In this document: piece by piece, positions 17,494-26,392 of the stretch
How positions within the stretch are numbered: the stretch's first letter is position 1
How the letters are laid out: each line of letters begins with the position of its first letter
Position numbers and translations under genes: made by a program
Notes under the pieces: model-generated
Databases searched by the model: none
The model's input: only the letters and a program-made list of their open reading frames with translations
What the model was told of the DNA's origin: nothing
Assembly (NCBI RefSeq): GCF_000381545.1
Contig: NZ_KB906678.1
Span: forward strand, 1-64,000
Length of the DNA stretch: 64,000 nt
From: Rhodonellum psychrophilum GCM71 = DSM 17998
Lineage (GTDB): Bacteria; Bacteroidota; Bacteroidia; Cytophagales; Cyclobacteriaceae
Reading direction: 5' to 3'

Positions 17494-17838
17494 ATGTCAA
17501 ACAATAACCTGATCAAAGGCAGCCTGCAGACCATTATCCTCAAACTCCTGGAGGAGAATGAAAGAATGTACGGCTATGAAATCACCCAAAAGGTGAAGGA
17601 ACTCACTGCCGGCGAAATCAAAATCACCGAAGGTGCCCTCTATCCTGCCCTGCACAAGCTGGAGGCGGAAGGGATGCTGAGCACCGAAATCCAGCAAGTG
17701 GACAATAGGGTCAGAAAGTACTACAGCCTAACAAAGGACGGGCAAAAGGAAGTCAGCGCAAAGATGTCTGAGCTGCAGGGTTTTGTCAACAATCTGCACA
17801 GGATACTGGATCCGGGGTGGAAACCGGGATTGGCTTAG
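17494..17838 (+). CDS. PadR family transcriptional regulator
   Basis: A 114-residue winged-helix regulator. It opens with the PadR signature LIKGSLQTIILKLLEENERMYGYEITQKV. The recognition helix and wing follow (ITEGALYPALHKLEAEGML, then VRKYYSLTKDGQKEV), and a short C-terminal dimer helix closes it, as in the compact PadR-s2 subgroup. Several PadR regulators are encoded next to membrane proteins whose expression or signal they control. Here the downstream partners are four paralogous membrane proteins, after an inserted toxin-antitoxin-like pair. It is the first gene of the operon, behind a -7 box. Confidence 0.93.
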   Translation: MSNNNLIKGSLQTIILKLLEENERMYGYEITQKVKELTAGEIKITEGALYPALHKLEAEGMLSTEIQQVDNRVRKYYSLTKDGQKEVSAKMSELQGFVNNLHRILDPGWKPGLA

Positions 17839-17862
17839 GAAAAGTTCTACATAATTAAATTA

Positions 17863-18108
17863 ATGAAAAAAATCATGGAAAACCTGATTAAAAGAATCAC
17901 AATCGACCCAGAAATCGCACACGGAAAACCAACCATTAGGAATACGCGATACGCGGTGAGCTATATCCTTGAATACTTAGCAGGTGGTGATAGTATTGAA
18001 GATTTGTTGGAAGAATTCAAGGACCTAGAAAAAGAGGATGTTTTGGCTTGTCTTGCCTATGCAGCTCAGACTGTAAATTTCAAGGATTTTAGGGTTTCTG
18101 CAGCATGA
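17863..18108 (+). CDS. DUF433 antitoxin-like protein (VapB45 type)
   Basis: An 81-residue DUF433 protein: ITIDPEIAHGKPTIRNTRYAVSYILEYLAGG is the family core, here split by position (13-43), followed by the acidic SIEDLLEEFKDLEKEDVLACLAYAA helix pair. Family members are winged-helix-like DNA-binding antitoxins paired with DUF5615 PIN-like toxins, as in M. tuberculosis VapBC45. Its stop overlaps the start of such a toxin-like gene by four bases. It may start at Met1 or Met5 (17875). It lies 24 bp after padR. Confidence 0.9.
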   Translation: MKKIMENLIKRITIDPEIAHGKPTIRNTRYAVSYILEYLAGGDSIEDLLEEFKDLEKEDVLACLAYAAQTVNFKDFRVSAA

Positions 18109-18452
18109 TATTCCTATTGGATGCAAATATCCCACCCTCACTCCAAGAGGACATCCTTGAGCATCAAGTGATACATGTACAATCTTTAACTGAAGGCACA
18201 GCTACGAAGGACAAAGAAATCAATGATTTTTCGTTCGAAAATGAATGTGTTTTGATTACAAAAGATACTGACTTTTACGACTCTTTTTTATTAACAGGCA
18301 AGCCTCCAAAATTAATATTGGTGAAACTCGGAAATGTAAGACTCAGAGAGTTAAGATCATATTTTAGAAAAAACTGGAAGCTTATAGAAGAGTTAATCCA
18401 AACACATCCGCTTTTAATTCTCACAAAAGACAGCATCAAGGTTACAGCATAA
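18105..18452 (+). CDS. DUF5615 PIN-like toxin-like nuclease
   Basis: A 115-residue PIN-like protein. The acidic residues expected for metal binding are seen in FLLDANIPPSL (Asp6) and in LITKDTDFYDS (Asp54 and Asp56 region), with TKDKEIND between them. As VapC45-like proteins it would be an RNA-cleaving toxin held by the DUF433 partner. It overlaps the antitoxin gene by four bases, and its own stop codon overlaps the start of the first membrane paralog by one base, so the pair is embedded within the padR operon. Confidence 0.88.
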   Translation: MIFLLDANIPPSLQEDILEHQVIHVQSLTEGTATKDKEINDFSFENECVLITKDTDFYDSFLLTGKPPKLILVKLGNVRLRELRSYFRKNWKLIEELIQTHPLLILTKDSIKVTA

Positions 18453-19135
18453 TGCGCCCACTTACTGACATAGAAATAGAAAGAATCCAAAAAGTGATCA
18501 TGACGAAGGAAATTTCCTCGGCAGAAATACTGATGGAGGTATATGACCATTATATCAGTCATTTACAGGAATTTTCGGAGGAGAAATTTGAAGAACAGCT
18601 TTTTGAACTGGAGCAGAAGTTCACTTACGCCTACTGTCATGTCTTGCAGGCAAAATTCAACAAACAAGCCAAGCAAGACATCAGCAAAACCCAATGGAGC
18701 GTGATTCGCAAATATTTTTGTTTCTCCAGATGGCTGTATTTGGCTGGGATATTGGCAGTCGTTTTTTTCATCAGCAGTCAAACAAGCAGTGATCGGGAAT
18801 TGGGAATCATGATGTTTTCTCCCATGCTTTTATTGCTGATTTCCCTTATCGCGTTCCATTTTCAATCCTTCAAAAAACTTCGCCCCATCAAAAAGGCATT
18901 CAAGGGCAACGGAATCCCTATCCATTCTTCCTTAGCCTTGCCGATTTCTGAGCGGATGTATTTTACAATTTTCACGGTTCAGATGGTTTTTTATTTCCCA
19001 AAATTATGGGAGGATAATCTGCTGTTTGGCAACATCCTTCCTGCCCTAGCGGCAATGTTTACCGTCGTGATGGTGATCTATGTTTTGTCCCTACTGGAAG
19101 TTTGGAAAATCAAATCAAAAACGACACTGGTATGA
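18452..19135 (+). CDS. Membrane paralog 1 of the padR operon
   Basis: A 227-residue protein with a soluble N-terminal helical part carrying the shared motif LTDIEIERIQ and EVYDHYISHL, a middle charged helix, then four hydrophobic segments (about 92-110, 122-140, 167-185, 192-213). The N-terminal motif recurs in the next three genes. It resembles the helical HAAS-type (PadR-associated) domain of PadR partner proteins; that likeness is my judgement from the EhhDH pattern and gene context. It is a likely signal partner of PadR rather than an enzyme. Confidence 0.75.
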   Translation: MRPLTDIEIERIQKVIMTKEISSAEILMEVYDHYISHLQEFSEEKFEEQLFELEQKFTYAYCHVLQAKFNKQAKQDISKTQWSVIRKYFCFSRWLYLAGILAVVFFISSQTSSDRELGIMMFSPMLLLLISLIAFHFQSFKKLRPIKKAFKGNGIPIHSSLALPISERMYFTIFTVQMVFYFPKLWEDNLLFGNILPALAAMFTVVMVIYVLSLLEVWKIKSKTTLV

Positions 19136-19806
19136 GGAAATTGACAGAAACAGAACTCCAAGCCATCAAGTACCGGCTCGATAGTCTGAGCCTTTCCTAT
19201 TTGGAAATCTACGATGAACTTCTGGATCATTATATCACAGCCTTGGAGCAGGTAAATTCTGAGGAATTTAAAACCAAAAAAGAGGCTTTGGATGAAGAAT
19301 TTGCCTGGTCGGTGGTGAAGAAGATGGAGAAGGAATTGCTTAAAACAGCTTGGAGAGAAATCGGAATTGCATCCAAATCGAGCGATAAACTCTGGAATCT
19401 AGGGGTAAAGAAAATCGGGGTTTTGATCCTATCCCTTATAGTGTTGTCATTCACGTTTCATCTTTTTGGGCCTGATTATTTTTATGCCCTTGCTCTTGGC
19501 TCATTTGGTGGAATTATTTTCCTTATCTTATTTTTCAATAGAAAAAACCTGAATCTTACCTGGTCAATCGCTCCGGAAAAACATCGTCCAAAAAAAGTTC
19601 TGGCCACGGCCCTAATAAGTATTTCTGTTTTGGTCTTCAATCTGATACATTTTCTCGCGATTTTACTTCCCAAGATTCTGATCAATTCCCCCTACGAGGA
19701 TTTTAGCGCTATCATTTACCTAGCGCTTGGTGCCGTGATATTCGCTTTTACTTGGACAATTTACAATACAATCAATCTCAAAAGCTTTAAACTGAACAAA
19801 CAATGA
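19132..19806 (+). CDS. Membrane paralog 2 of the padR operon
   Basis: A 224-residue protein starting at the ATG at 19132, which overlaps the preceding stop by four bases exactly as in the next two genes; a frame from 19102 is open but would break this pattern. N-terminal motif: LTETELQAIKYRLDSLSL then YDELLDHYITAL. Four membrane segments follow (about 101-117, 122-141, 167-186, 197-215). No catalytic motif seen. Same inferred role as paralog 1. Confidence 0.75.
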   Translation: MRKLTETELQAIKYRLDSLSLSYLEIYDELLDHYITALEQVNSEEFKTKKEALDEEFAWSVVKKMEKELLKTAWREIGIASKSSDKLWNLGVKKIGVLILSLIVLSFTFHLFGPDYFYALALGSFGGIIFLILFFNRKNLNLTWSIAPEKHRPKKVLATALISISVLVFNLIHFLAILLPKILINSPYEDFSAIIYLALGAVIFAFTWTIYNTINLKSFKLNKQ

Positions 19807-20426
19807 AACTCAGCAAACTGCAGATTGAAGAAATTAACCTAGCCATTAAAACAAAAATATATTATTATGACATTCGATCAGAATTGGTAGACCATCTAGC
19901 ATCCAGTATAGAACATGAAATTTCTGAAAATGATGATTCGTTTAAAATCACCTTAGAAAAAGCAATGGCAAACTTGGATCTGAACAAATCCCAAAGTCAA
20001 ATATTGTTTTCCCAACACCTTTCTTCTATCAAAAATCTATTTATTGGTTGGCTTCTGCCTTCGCATATATGTTGGGTTTTGCTTGTGATTTGTGTATCAT
20101 TCTTTTTGATCCAGATTGGAGTGATAGCACCCAACCAAACATATTTGTCTTTCAGTATTGTAATGTCGATTGTCATTACCGCACCTTTTCTTAATGGAAT
20201 TTTCAAAAAGCAAATGCTTTATCACAGTGAATTTTTATCAAACATCAATAGCCTGTTTCTTATTTATGTATCGATGTCTTTTTTATTTGACTTAGCAATT
20301 GAAAATTTCAATCTTCCAAAGGAAATTTTCCTGCCAATATTGATAGGAATATTAAGTGGACAGATGCTTATTGGTATCAGGTTAATTAGCAAAACCTATA
20401 AAAAAATCAATCTTGCTTTCAAATGA
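19803..20426 (+). CDS. Membrane paralog 3 of the padR operon
   Basis: A 207-residue protein, the shortest of the four. N-terminal motif: LSKLQIEEINLAI and RSELVDHLASSIEHE. Four or five hydrophobic segments between about 80 and 200 follow. Its base composition is more AT-rich than its neighbours (many AAA, ATT and TTA codons), which may mean a separate origin or relaxed selection. Four-base overlaps join it to both neighbours. Confidence 0.72.
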   Translation: MKLSKLQIEEINLAIKTKIYYYDIRSELVDHLASSIEHEISENDDSFKITLEKAMANLDLNKSQSQILFSQHLSSIKNLFIGWLLPSHICWVLLVICVSFFLIQIGVIAPNQTYLSFSIVMSIVITAPFLNGIFKKQMLYHSEFLSNINSLFLIYVSMSFLFDLAIENFNLPKEIFLPILIGILSGQMLIGIRLISKTYKKINLAFK

Positions 20427-21127
20427 AGTTAAGTAAACCACAAATCGACCAACTCAAAGCCCTGATCTCCAAAAAAGGATATCCAGAAATCGATGTGCAA
20501 TATGAAATACTCGACCATGTAGCCTGTAAAGTGGAATCGATGCTGGACCACCATCCAAAACTTTCCATGGAGGATGCCTTCCAGAAAGTCCATTCAGAAT
20601 TTGGGATTTTTGGATTCAGTGATTTGGAGCTTTCATACAAAAAAACAATCGATAAAAGGCTGAGAAACTATTTCCTGAAAGAACTTAAGAAAAAAATCTT
20701 GAGTGCGGGGATTTTGATTCCCATGGCTTTGACCTTTGTTTTTATCCAAAGTGCTTATGTACAGGAAACATCTATCTCTTTCGGGTATGGAGCTCTCGTG
20801 CTGGTGGGATTTGTTTTCATGATATCAGTTATCTTTTGGTGGTATTTTGCCTTTGGCAAGGATTTCAAGAAATACAAAAACTATGCTTCATGGAAAGGAA
20901 ACCAAGGGATATTGATGTTCGCATATGTTCCCCTACAATTCATGTTTCAGGGATATAGGTACATCGGAACCTTCAATTTGCTGCATCCATTTGCTTTGGG
21001 GTTCTGGCAGATCTTTATAATTCTATTGGTTTTATTAAGCTTTACCATTCTGAACATTCTTCCGGCTGTTCTCAAAAGAGCTTTGGATGACACCAAAAAA
21101 TTGGAACAGCTCTACAGTTTGGTCTAA
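20423..21127 (+). CDS. Membrane paralog 4 of the padR operon
   Basis: A 234-residue protein with the longest N-terminal domain: LSKPQIDQLKALI, YEILDHVACKVESM, then an extra helix pair (MEDAFQKVHSEFGIFGFSDL) like the full-length helical domain of PadR partner proteins. Four membrane segments (about 93-110, 121-145, 171-190, 195-215) follow. It is the last gene of the operon; the 275 bp to bipA hold no hairpin I recognise. Confidence 0.75.
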   Translation: MKLSKPQIDQLKALISKKGYPEIDVQYEILDHVACKVESMLDHHPKLSMEDAFQKVHSEFGIFGFSDLELSYKKTIDKRLRNYFLKELKKKILSAGILIPMALTFVFIQSAYVQETSISFGYGALVLVGFVFMISVIFWWYFAFGKDFKKYKNYASWKGNQGILMFAYVPLQFMFQGYRYIGTFNLLHPFALGFWQIFIILLVLLSFTILNILPAVLKRALDDTKKLEQLYSLV

Positions 21128-21374
21128 AAGTCTTTTATTTAAAAGGTTTTTAGAGAAGCAAAAACCAATGGCAAAACCAAAAATCTTGCCTCGACATTGT
21201 ATAGGAAATGAATGCTTAATTTCCCGATTTCGTCCACCAAAAAGACCCATTTATTTTTTAAACTTAAAAAAATCGGGAAGCTCTTTTTTGAAACAGATCC
21301 CCCTTTTTCTCCTTACAATATTATCTTTTGATTGCTAACTTGATGTGACAAAGGATAATTCCGAATTTTATTCT

Positions 21375-21382
21375 TACATTTG
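21375..21382 (+). promoter_or_regulatory. Candidate -7 promoter box of bipA
   Basis: TACATTTG, followed by C, matches TAnnTTTG(C) and lies 20 bases before the bipA ATG, so the leader would be very short. No TTG at the usual 19-base distance upstream. Confidence 0.5.
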
Positions 21383-21402
21383 CACCTCAATTTAACATCA
21401 TC

Positions 21403-23205
21403 ATGCAAAGTATTCGGAATATCGCGATTATCGCACACGTTGACCACGGTAAGACCACCTTGGTGGATAAAATCATTCACGTTTCTAAAATCTTCCGTGA
21501 AAACCAACAGTTTGAAGATTTAATCCTGGACAGCAATGACTTGGAAAGAGAAAGGGGTATTACCATTCTTTCCAAAAACGTTTCAGTAAGATATAAAGGC
21601 ACCAAAATCAACATTATTGACACCCCTGGTCACGCCGATTTCGGTGGTGAAGTGGAGCGTGTATTGAAAATGGCCGATGGTGTAATCCTATTGGTCGATG
21701 CTTTCGAAGGTCCTATGCCACAAACCCGTTTCGTATTGGGTAAGGCACTTGCACTTGGTCTTCGACCAATCGTAATCGTCAATAAAGTAGATAAGCCAAA
21801 CTGTCGTCCAGACGAAGTTTACGAATCGGTATTCGATTTGATGTTCAACTTGGACGCTACCGAAGAGCAATTGGATTTCCAAACGCTTTACGGTTCGGCA
21901 AAGGAAAATTGGATGGGTCCAGATTGGAAAAATCCTACGGATTCCATCATCCCACTTTTAGATGCCATTGTTGAGCATATCCCTGCACCAGTGATCGAAG
22001 AAGGAACTCTTCAAATGCAAATCACCTCTTTGGATTATTCCAATTTCGTAGGCCGTATTGCCATCGGAAGGGTAAAAAGAGGAACAATCAAAGAAGGATC
22101 TCAATTGTCACTTTGCAAAGCTGATGGCGTCATCAAAAAAGTGAAAGTGAAAGAACTTCATGTTTTTGAAGGACTTGGAAAAGTAAGAGTGCCTGAAGTT
22201 GGAGCTGGTGACATCTGTGCTGTAACCGGTATTGAAGATTTCGAAATCGGTGATACACTTGCTGACTTGGAAAACCCTGAAGCATTGAAAAGAATTTCGA
22301 TCGATGAGCCAACGATGAACATGCTCTTCACTATCAATAACTCTCCATTTTTTGGTAAAGAAGGTAAGTTTGTTACTTCCCGTCACCTGAGAGACAGACT
22401 TTTCAAGGAAATGGAAAAAAACCTTGCCTTGAGAGTTGAAACTACAGACAACGAAGATAAATTCTTGGTGTTTGGCCGTGGTATCCTTCACTTGTCGGTT
22501 TTGATCGAAACCATGAGAAGAGAAGGTTATGAATTGCAAGTGGGTCAACCGCAGGTGATTTTCAAAGAAATAGACGGAGTCAAAAACGAACCAATCGAAA
22601 CCTTGGTTGTAGATGTACCGGATTCAAGCGCTGGTAAAGTGATTGAATTGGCGACACAAAGAAAAGGTGAACTTTTGATCATGGAACCAAAAGGTGACAT
22701 GCAGCATTTGGAATTCAAAATCCCTTCAAGAGGTTTGATCGGTTTGAGAAACAACGTGCTTACCGCCACGCAAGGTGAAGCGATCATGAACCATAGATTC
22801 ACTGCTTATGAGCCTTTCAAAGGTCCTATCCCAAGCAGAAGTAATGGTTCTTTGATTTCTATGGATAGCGGTCCTTGTACTGCTTATGCCATTGACAAGC
22901 TTCAGGACAGAGGATCTTTCTTTATCGAGCCAGGAGACGAACTTTATGGAGGACAGGTAATCGGTGAAAATTCCAGGGACAGTGATATCGTCGTCAATGT
23001 TCAAAAAGGAAAAAAACTGACCAACATGCGTGCATCAGGATCTGATGACAACGTAAAAATCACTCCTGCCAAGAAATTCTCTTTGGAAGAAGGAATGGAA
23101 TATATCCAGAAGGATGAATACCTTGAAATTACGCCAAAAAGTATCAGGATGAGAAAAATCTACCTGGATGAAGGTGAAAGAGGTAGAATGGCCAAAAAGG
23201 ACTAA
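21403..23205 (+). CDS. bipA: Ribosome-associated GTPase BipA/TypA
   Basis: A 600-residue translational GTPase that acts on ribosome assembly and stress adaptation. The G domain shows [10 protein letters not shown] (G1), RERGITI (G2), [16 protein letters not shown] (G3), NKVDKP (G4) and a GSA motif (G5). Domain 2 (about 200-290), the EF-G-like domains III and V, and the BipA-specific C-terminal part ([20 protein letters not shown]) are complete. Length is normal. Single gene with its own promoter and terminator. The neat, strongly biased codon use fits a well-expressed gene. Confidence 0.97.
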   Translation: MQSIRNIAIIAHVDHGKTTLVDKIIHVSKIFRENQQFEDLILDSNDLERERGITILSKNVSVRYKGTKINIIDTPGHADFGGEVERVLKMADGVILLVDAFEGPMPQTRFVLGKALALGLRPIVIVNKVDKPNCRPDEVYESVFDLMFNLDATEEQLDFQTLYGSAKENWMGPDWKNPTDSIIPLLDAIVEHIPAPVIEEGTLQMQITSLDYSNFVGRIAIGRVKRGTIKEGSQLSLCKADGVIKKVKVKELHVFEGLGKVRVPEVGAGDICAVTGIEDFEIGDTLADLENPEALKRISIDEPTMNMLFTINNSPFFGKEGKFVTSRHLRDRLFKEMEKNLALRVETTDNEDKFLVFGRGILHLSVLIETMRREGYELQVGQPQVIFKEIDGVKNEPIETLVVDVPDSSAGKVIELATQRKGELLIMEPKGDMQHLEFKIPSRGLIGLRNNVLTATQGEAIMNHRFTAYEPFKGPIPSRSNGSLISMDSGPCTAYAIDKLQDRGSFFIEPGDELYGGQVIGENSRDSDIVVNVQKGKKLTNMRASGSDDNVKITPAKKFSLEEGMEYIQKDEYLEITPKSIRMRKIYLDEGERGRMAKKD

Positions 23206-23246
23206 TACTAAATTTCATGAATGTCTTTTCGGAGGCATTGATTTAT

Positions 23247-23283
23247 AAAAACTCCCCTCAAGTAAATTGAGGGGAGTTTTTTT
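23247..23283 (+). terminator. Intrinsic terminator of bipA
   Basis: AAAACTCCCCTCAA pairs exactly with TTGAGGGGAGTTTT around a five-base loop, followed by TTT. A classic strong terminator 41 bp after the bipA stop. Confidence 0.9.
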
Positions 23284-23387
23284 GCTTCCGGCCAACTCTA
23301 GATTGTTCGCTTCCCGCGAGCTAGCCCATCAGACACCCTTCCTTTCGGTATCAAAATATTCTGAGAAAGCAAATCAATCCCTCTTCC

Positions 23388-23554
23388 ACCCGTTTTATAC
23401 ATAATCAATTCTACACCAACCTAAAGTCACCTAATAATCAGTTGCTTGTCTCCTGTTTTTGATCTCCCCATATTGGACCATACATTACTCCCCAAATAGA
23501 CTGATTTTCATGTCGTTACCTCCCCATGAGTAAGTCTCATGCATATATCGGGTT
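23388..23554 (+). repeat. Dispersed intergenic repeat, copy D (167 bp, forward)
   Basis: Opens ACCCGTTTTATACATAATCA, closes TGCATATATCGGGTT, giving the clearest terminal inverted repeat of the family. It shares with copy A CCTAAT-ATCAGT, TGTTTTTGA and CCAAATAGACTGATTTTC. It follows the bipA terminator by 104 bp. The remainder of the gene-free stretch 23206-23666 shows no other feature. Confidence 0.8.
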
Positions 23555-23666
23555 CAACCAATCGGGGAACTTAGAGAATTCCATTAATTTCTATGGTTTT
23601 TTTGTTAGTTAATTTTCTATTGTTAAATTACCGAACGATTAAGTAAGTAAAAAAAAACAGCATAAA

Positions 23667-24560
23667 ATGAAAAAAGCAATTCTAGTAGCAATTTGTATTT
23701 TGTTTACGACAACCATTTTTGCCCAACAGGCTTTGGATAAAATTTTTCTTAAGGACGAAATCAGGATGGTGGTGATAGAAGAGGTCGGTATCAATACGAT
23801 CAAATACAGACATAAAGATGAAGCCACTTCCTATATCATCAGCAAGCATCAAGTCGACAAAATTGAATTTTCGAGTGGTCGTGAAGAAGTTTTCGAATCT
23901 CCATTCAAACCAGTCAAATCCCTTGAAGATTCCGAAAAAGTGTACATCTCCTATATTCCGCAAGATGTGGAAGGCTTGAAGGCAATGGGTGATGTCTTTT
24001 CCAAGGCCACTGGCGTAACGGCGCTTGCAAGCATCAACAATGTGAAAAACAGGGCTGTTAGGAAAATAAAGATTGAGGCGGCCATGTTGGGTGCAAATGT
24101 GATCCTGATCGGAGACACCTTTCAGAGAGGCAACCAATATGGAAATGAAAACATCCCTTCCAACGCAACCATGACCACCCTTTCCGGAATCGCCTACAGC
24201 ACAGAAAAAACCGATTTCACATCACTTAAAGAAAAACTTGAAAACAACAGATTTCAGTATTTTCAATCGGCAAAGCTCAACAGAAATGCTTGGGATGTGA
24301 ATTTACAATATCCAGAAACACACAATGCAAAGGGAGAATTAATTTTGGTTGATTTTGAAAATGTGGTCATTCGAGACGGGGGATTGTATGTACAAACCAA
24401 AGGAATTAGGACAAAAGGAAACGAACTGAAAGTGGTCAATTCCAATGAGGAAATGGTCGTATTGATGGAACGTGACGGAAAAACCATTTACAACTACACC
24501 TTGTTTTCTGAAAAAGACCCTAAAGTTGCAATGGCCATCAAAATCGCAAATTCAAAGTAA
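23667..24560 (+). CDS. Hypothetical exported protein
   Basis: A 297-residue protein with a signal peptide (MKKAILVAICILFTTTIFAQ). The mature part opens with DEIRMVVIEEVGINTIKYRH, a small beta unit. A middle section (about 130-185) reads IEAAMLGANVILIGDTFQRG and TLSGIAYS, resembling the A-x-x-GAN-x-ILI pattern of small heavy-metal-binding-like or DUF4156-like domains, although I would not assign one. No lipobox or membrane helix. It is a single gene with a terminator behind it. Confidence 0.8.
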   Translation: MKKAILVAICILFTTTIFAQQALDKIFLKDEIRMVVIEEVGINTIKYRHKDEATSYIISKHQVDKIEFSSGREEVFESPFKPVKSLEDSEKVYISYIPQDVEGLKAMGDVFSKATGVTALASINNVKNRAVRKIKIEAAMLGANVILIGDTFQRGNQYGNENIPSNATMTTLSGIAYSTEKTDFTSLKEKLENNRFQYFQSAKLNRNAWDVNLQYPETHNAKGELILVDFENVVIRDGGLYVQTKGIRTKGNELKVVNSNEEMVVLMERDGKTIYNYTLFSEKDPKVAMAIKIANSK

Positions 24561-24657
24561 ATGACCGGGATTAAACATTCATTTCAAATATCCATTGTCA
24601 TAATACAGAAAAATTGGTTTATTGAAATCAAATAAACCTCCTCTCAGGGAGAGCAAC

Positions 24658-24690
24658 AAAAAAACCGGACATCTCTGCCCGGTTTTTTTT
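24658..24690. terminator. Bidirectional terminator between the 23667 gene and icd
   Basis: AAAAAAACCGG pairs with CCGGTTTTTTT around a ten-base loop, with an A tract on one side and a T tract on the other, so it can act on both convergent genes. Confidence 0.85.
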
Positions 24691-24712
24691 TATCAATTTT
24701 CAATTATATACC

Positions 24713-26167
24713 TTATTCCCCTTGTGTCAAGGAATATGCACGTACACCATCAAATGCATAAAGCTGCTCGGTTTTGATAAAATCAAAGCCTAACTTCTCA
24801 ACCTGGGAAAGCAAATCCAAGATATCTCGATGCGAAACTACGGATTGATCCGCGGTTTGGAACCTGCATCTCCAATGATCGGTACAAAAAGTCTCTCTCA
24901 TTCCTCCTGGGAACACCTTCACTCCCCTATTGGTGATCAACTGGAGGGTCAATCCGTTCGCATTGATTTCCCTTAGTTTTTCCCCGATTGTATTTGGGTC
25001 TCTATCCCCTTCTTTCCAATCAACGAAAACATCCACACCGATCAAAGTTTTCTTAACAGGAACTGCCGGCTTCAATTTTATCTGCATCGGAGTCGTGTCG
25101 GATTTGTCAAAATGCGCAGGAACCATATGGATCGGGCTTTGGCCCAGTCTTTCGATCACTGCCTGTGCAAATTCCTGCGTCCCCACTTTTTTGGACGACA
25201 GGCCTTCCTGAAAAATATCCCCGGTGTGAATGCCATCTTCCAAGGTCCTCATCCAAGCATTTGAGATTTTTTCAGCCACCTCTGGCTGTCCGATATGGAC
25301 GAGCATCATGATGGCGCCATTGAGCAATCCGGATGGATTGGCCATATCCATGCCCGCGATGTCGGGTGCAGATCCATGAATTGCTTCAAACATCGCCACT
25401 TCCTCACCGACATTTGCGGATCCTCCAAGACCTACAGATCCCGTCACTTGAGCAGCCACGTCGGATATAATGTCACCGTATAGATTTAGCGTTACGATTA
25501 CATCAAAAGTATCCGGTCTCTCTGCAATCAATGCTGTCCCGATATCAATGATCTTATGATCCGTCTGAATCGTTGGGTATTCTTTTGCGATTTCATCAAA
25601 AACCTTGTGAAACAAGCCATCAGCCAACTTCATGATATTGTCTTTGGTCATGCAGGTTACTTTCTTCCGACCGTATTTTTTGGCATACTCAAAAGCATAC
25701 CGTACGATTTTTTCTGACCCTGGGCGGGAGATCAATTTAAGACATTGAAAAACTTCATCTGTTTGTCTGTGTTCGATTCCTGCATAGAGATCTTCCTCAT
25801 TTTCCCTGATGATGACCAAATCGGTTTTAGGGTAATGGGTTTTGATATAGGGTGAATAGGCTTTGCAAGGCCTGACATTGGCAAAAAGACCGAAGGAAGT
25901 TCGGGTGGTTACATTCAAACTTTTGAATCCACCTCCTTGGGGAGTGGTGATGGGTGACTTTAAAAACACCTTGGTTTCTTTGAGCGATTCGAATGCGCCA
26001 GGTTCCATCCCAGAGCTTATTCCTTTAAGATATACTTGTTCGCCAATTTCAATAACATCGATATCGATCTGAGCATCAGCCGCATGTAGAATATTAAGAG
26101 TGGCTTTCATGATTTCGGGACCGATCCCGTCTCCATAAGCCACGGTGATTTTTCTTTTTAATGACAT
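24713..26167 (-). CDS. icd: NADP-type isocitrate dehydrogenase, long (Thermus-like) form
   Basis: A 484-residue isocitrate/isopropylmalate dehydrogenase family enzyme that makes 2-oxoglutarate in the TCA cycle. Visible motifs are AYGDGIGPEI at the N-terminus, SLNVTTRTSFGLFANVRP for substrate binding, IRENEEDLYAGIEHR, the metal site NLYGDIISDVAAQ, and the cofactor loop EAIHGSAPDIAG. A C-terminal extension of about 140 residues follows the core (from about 345), as in the Thermus-like class common in Bacteroidota. The extension starts with KKTLIGVDVFVDW. Single gene with a -7 box upstream. Confidence 0.94.
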   Translation of the reverse strand: MSLKRKITVAYGDGIGPEIMKATLNILHAADAQIDIDVIEIGEQVYLKGISSGMEPGAFESLKETKVFLKSPITTPQGGGFKSLNVTTRTSFGLFANVRPCKAYSPYIKTHYPKTDLVIIRENEEDLYAGIEHRQTDEVFQCLKLISRPGSEKIVRYAFEYAKKYGRKKVTCMTKDNIMKLADGLFHKVFDEIAKEYPTIQTDHKIIDIGTALIAERPDTFDVIVTLNLYGDIISDVAAQVTGSVGLGGSANVGEEVAMFEAIHGSAPDIAGMDMANPSGLLNGAIMMLVHIGQPEVAEKISNAWMRTLEDGIHTGDIFQEGLSSKKVGTQEFAQAVIERLGQSPIHMVPAHFDKSDTTPMQIKLKPAVPVKKTLIGVDVFVDWKEGDRDPNTIGEKLREINANGLTLQLITNRGVKVFPGGMRETFCTDHWRCRFQTADQSVVSHRDILDLLSQVEKLGFDFIKTEQLYAFDGVRAYSLTQGE

Positions 26168-26203
26168 GTATATTTCAGATTTGGATAAAACTTAGTTTTG
26201 TTA

Positions 26204-26211
26204 CAAAAATA
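26204..26211 (-). promoter_or_regulatory. Candidate -7 promoter box of icd
   Basis: On the minus strand TATTTTTG fits TAnnTTTG, 36 bases before the icd ATG, and a CTG lies 18 bases further upstream as a possible -33 element. Confidence 0.45.
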
Positions 26212-26339
26212 AGGAAATTTGATTGACGGCAGGAGTAAACCTATTATAAATTAGCAACATCTCTGAACTTTTGTATGACAGGAAAAATAAAAACCACTTT
26301 GCTTTTCCCCTAACCTATTGGATTTTTCTAAGAAATCCT

Positions 26340-26369
26340 TTGGGATTGGATCTCTGAATGGTATATTTG
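26340..26369 (+). promoter_or_regulatory. Bacteroidota-type promoter of the crotonase-flippase operon
   Basis: TTG, exactly 19 bases, then TATATTTG: a full match to the Bacteroidota housekeeping consensus TTG-N19-TAnnTTTG. It ends 23 bases before the ATG at 26393. Confidence 0.65.
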
Positions 26370-26392
26370 ATTTTTAATACTGTTCAATAAAT

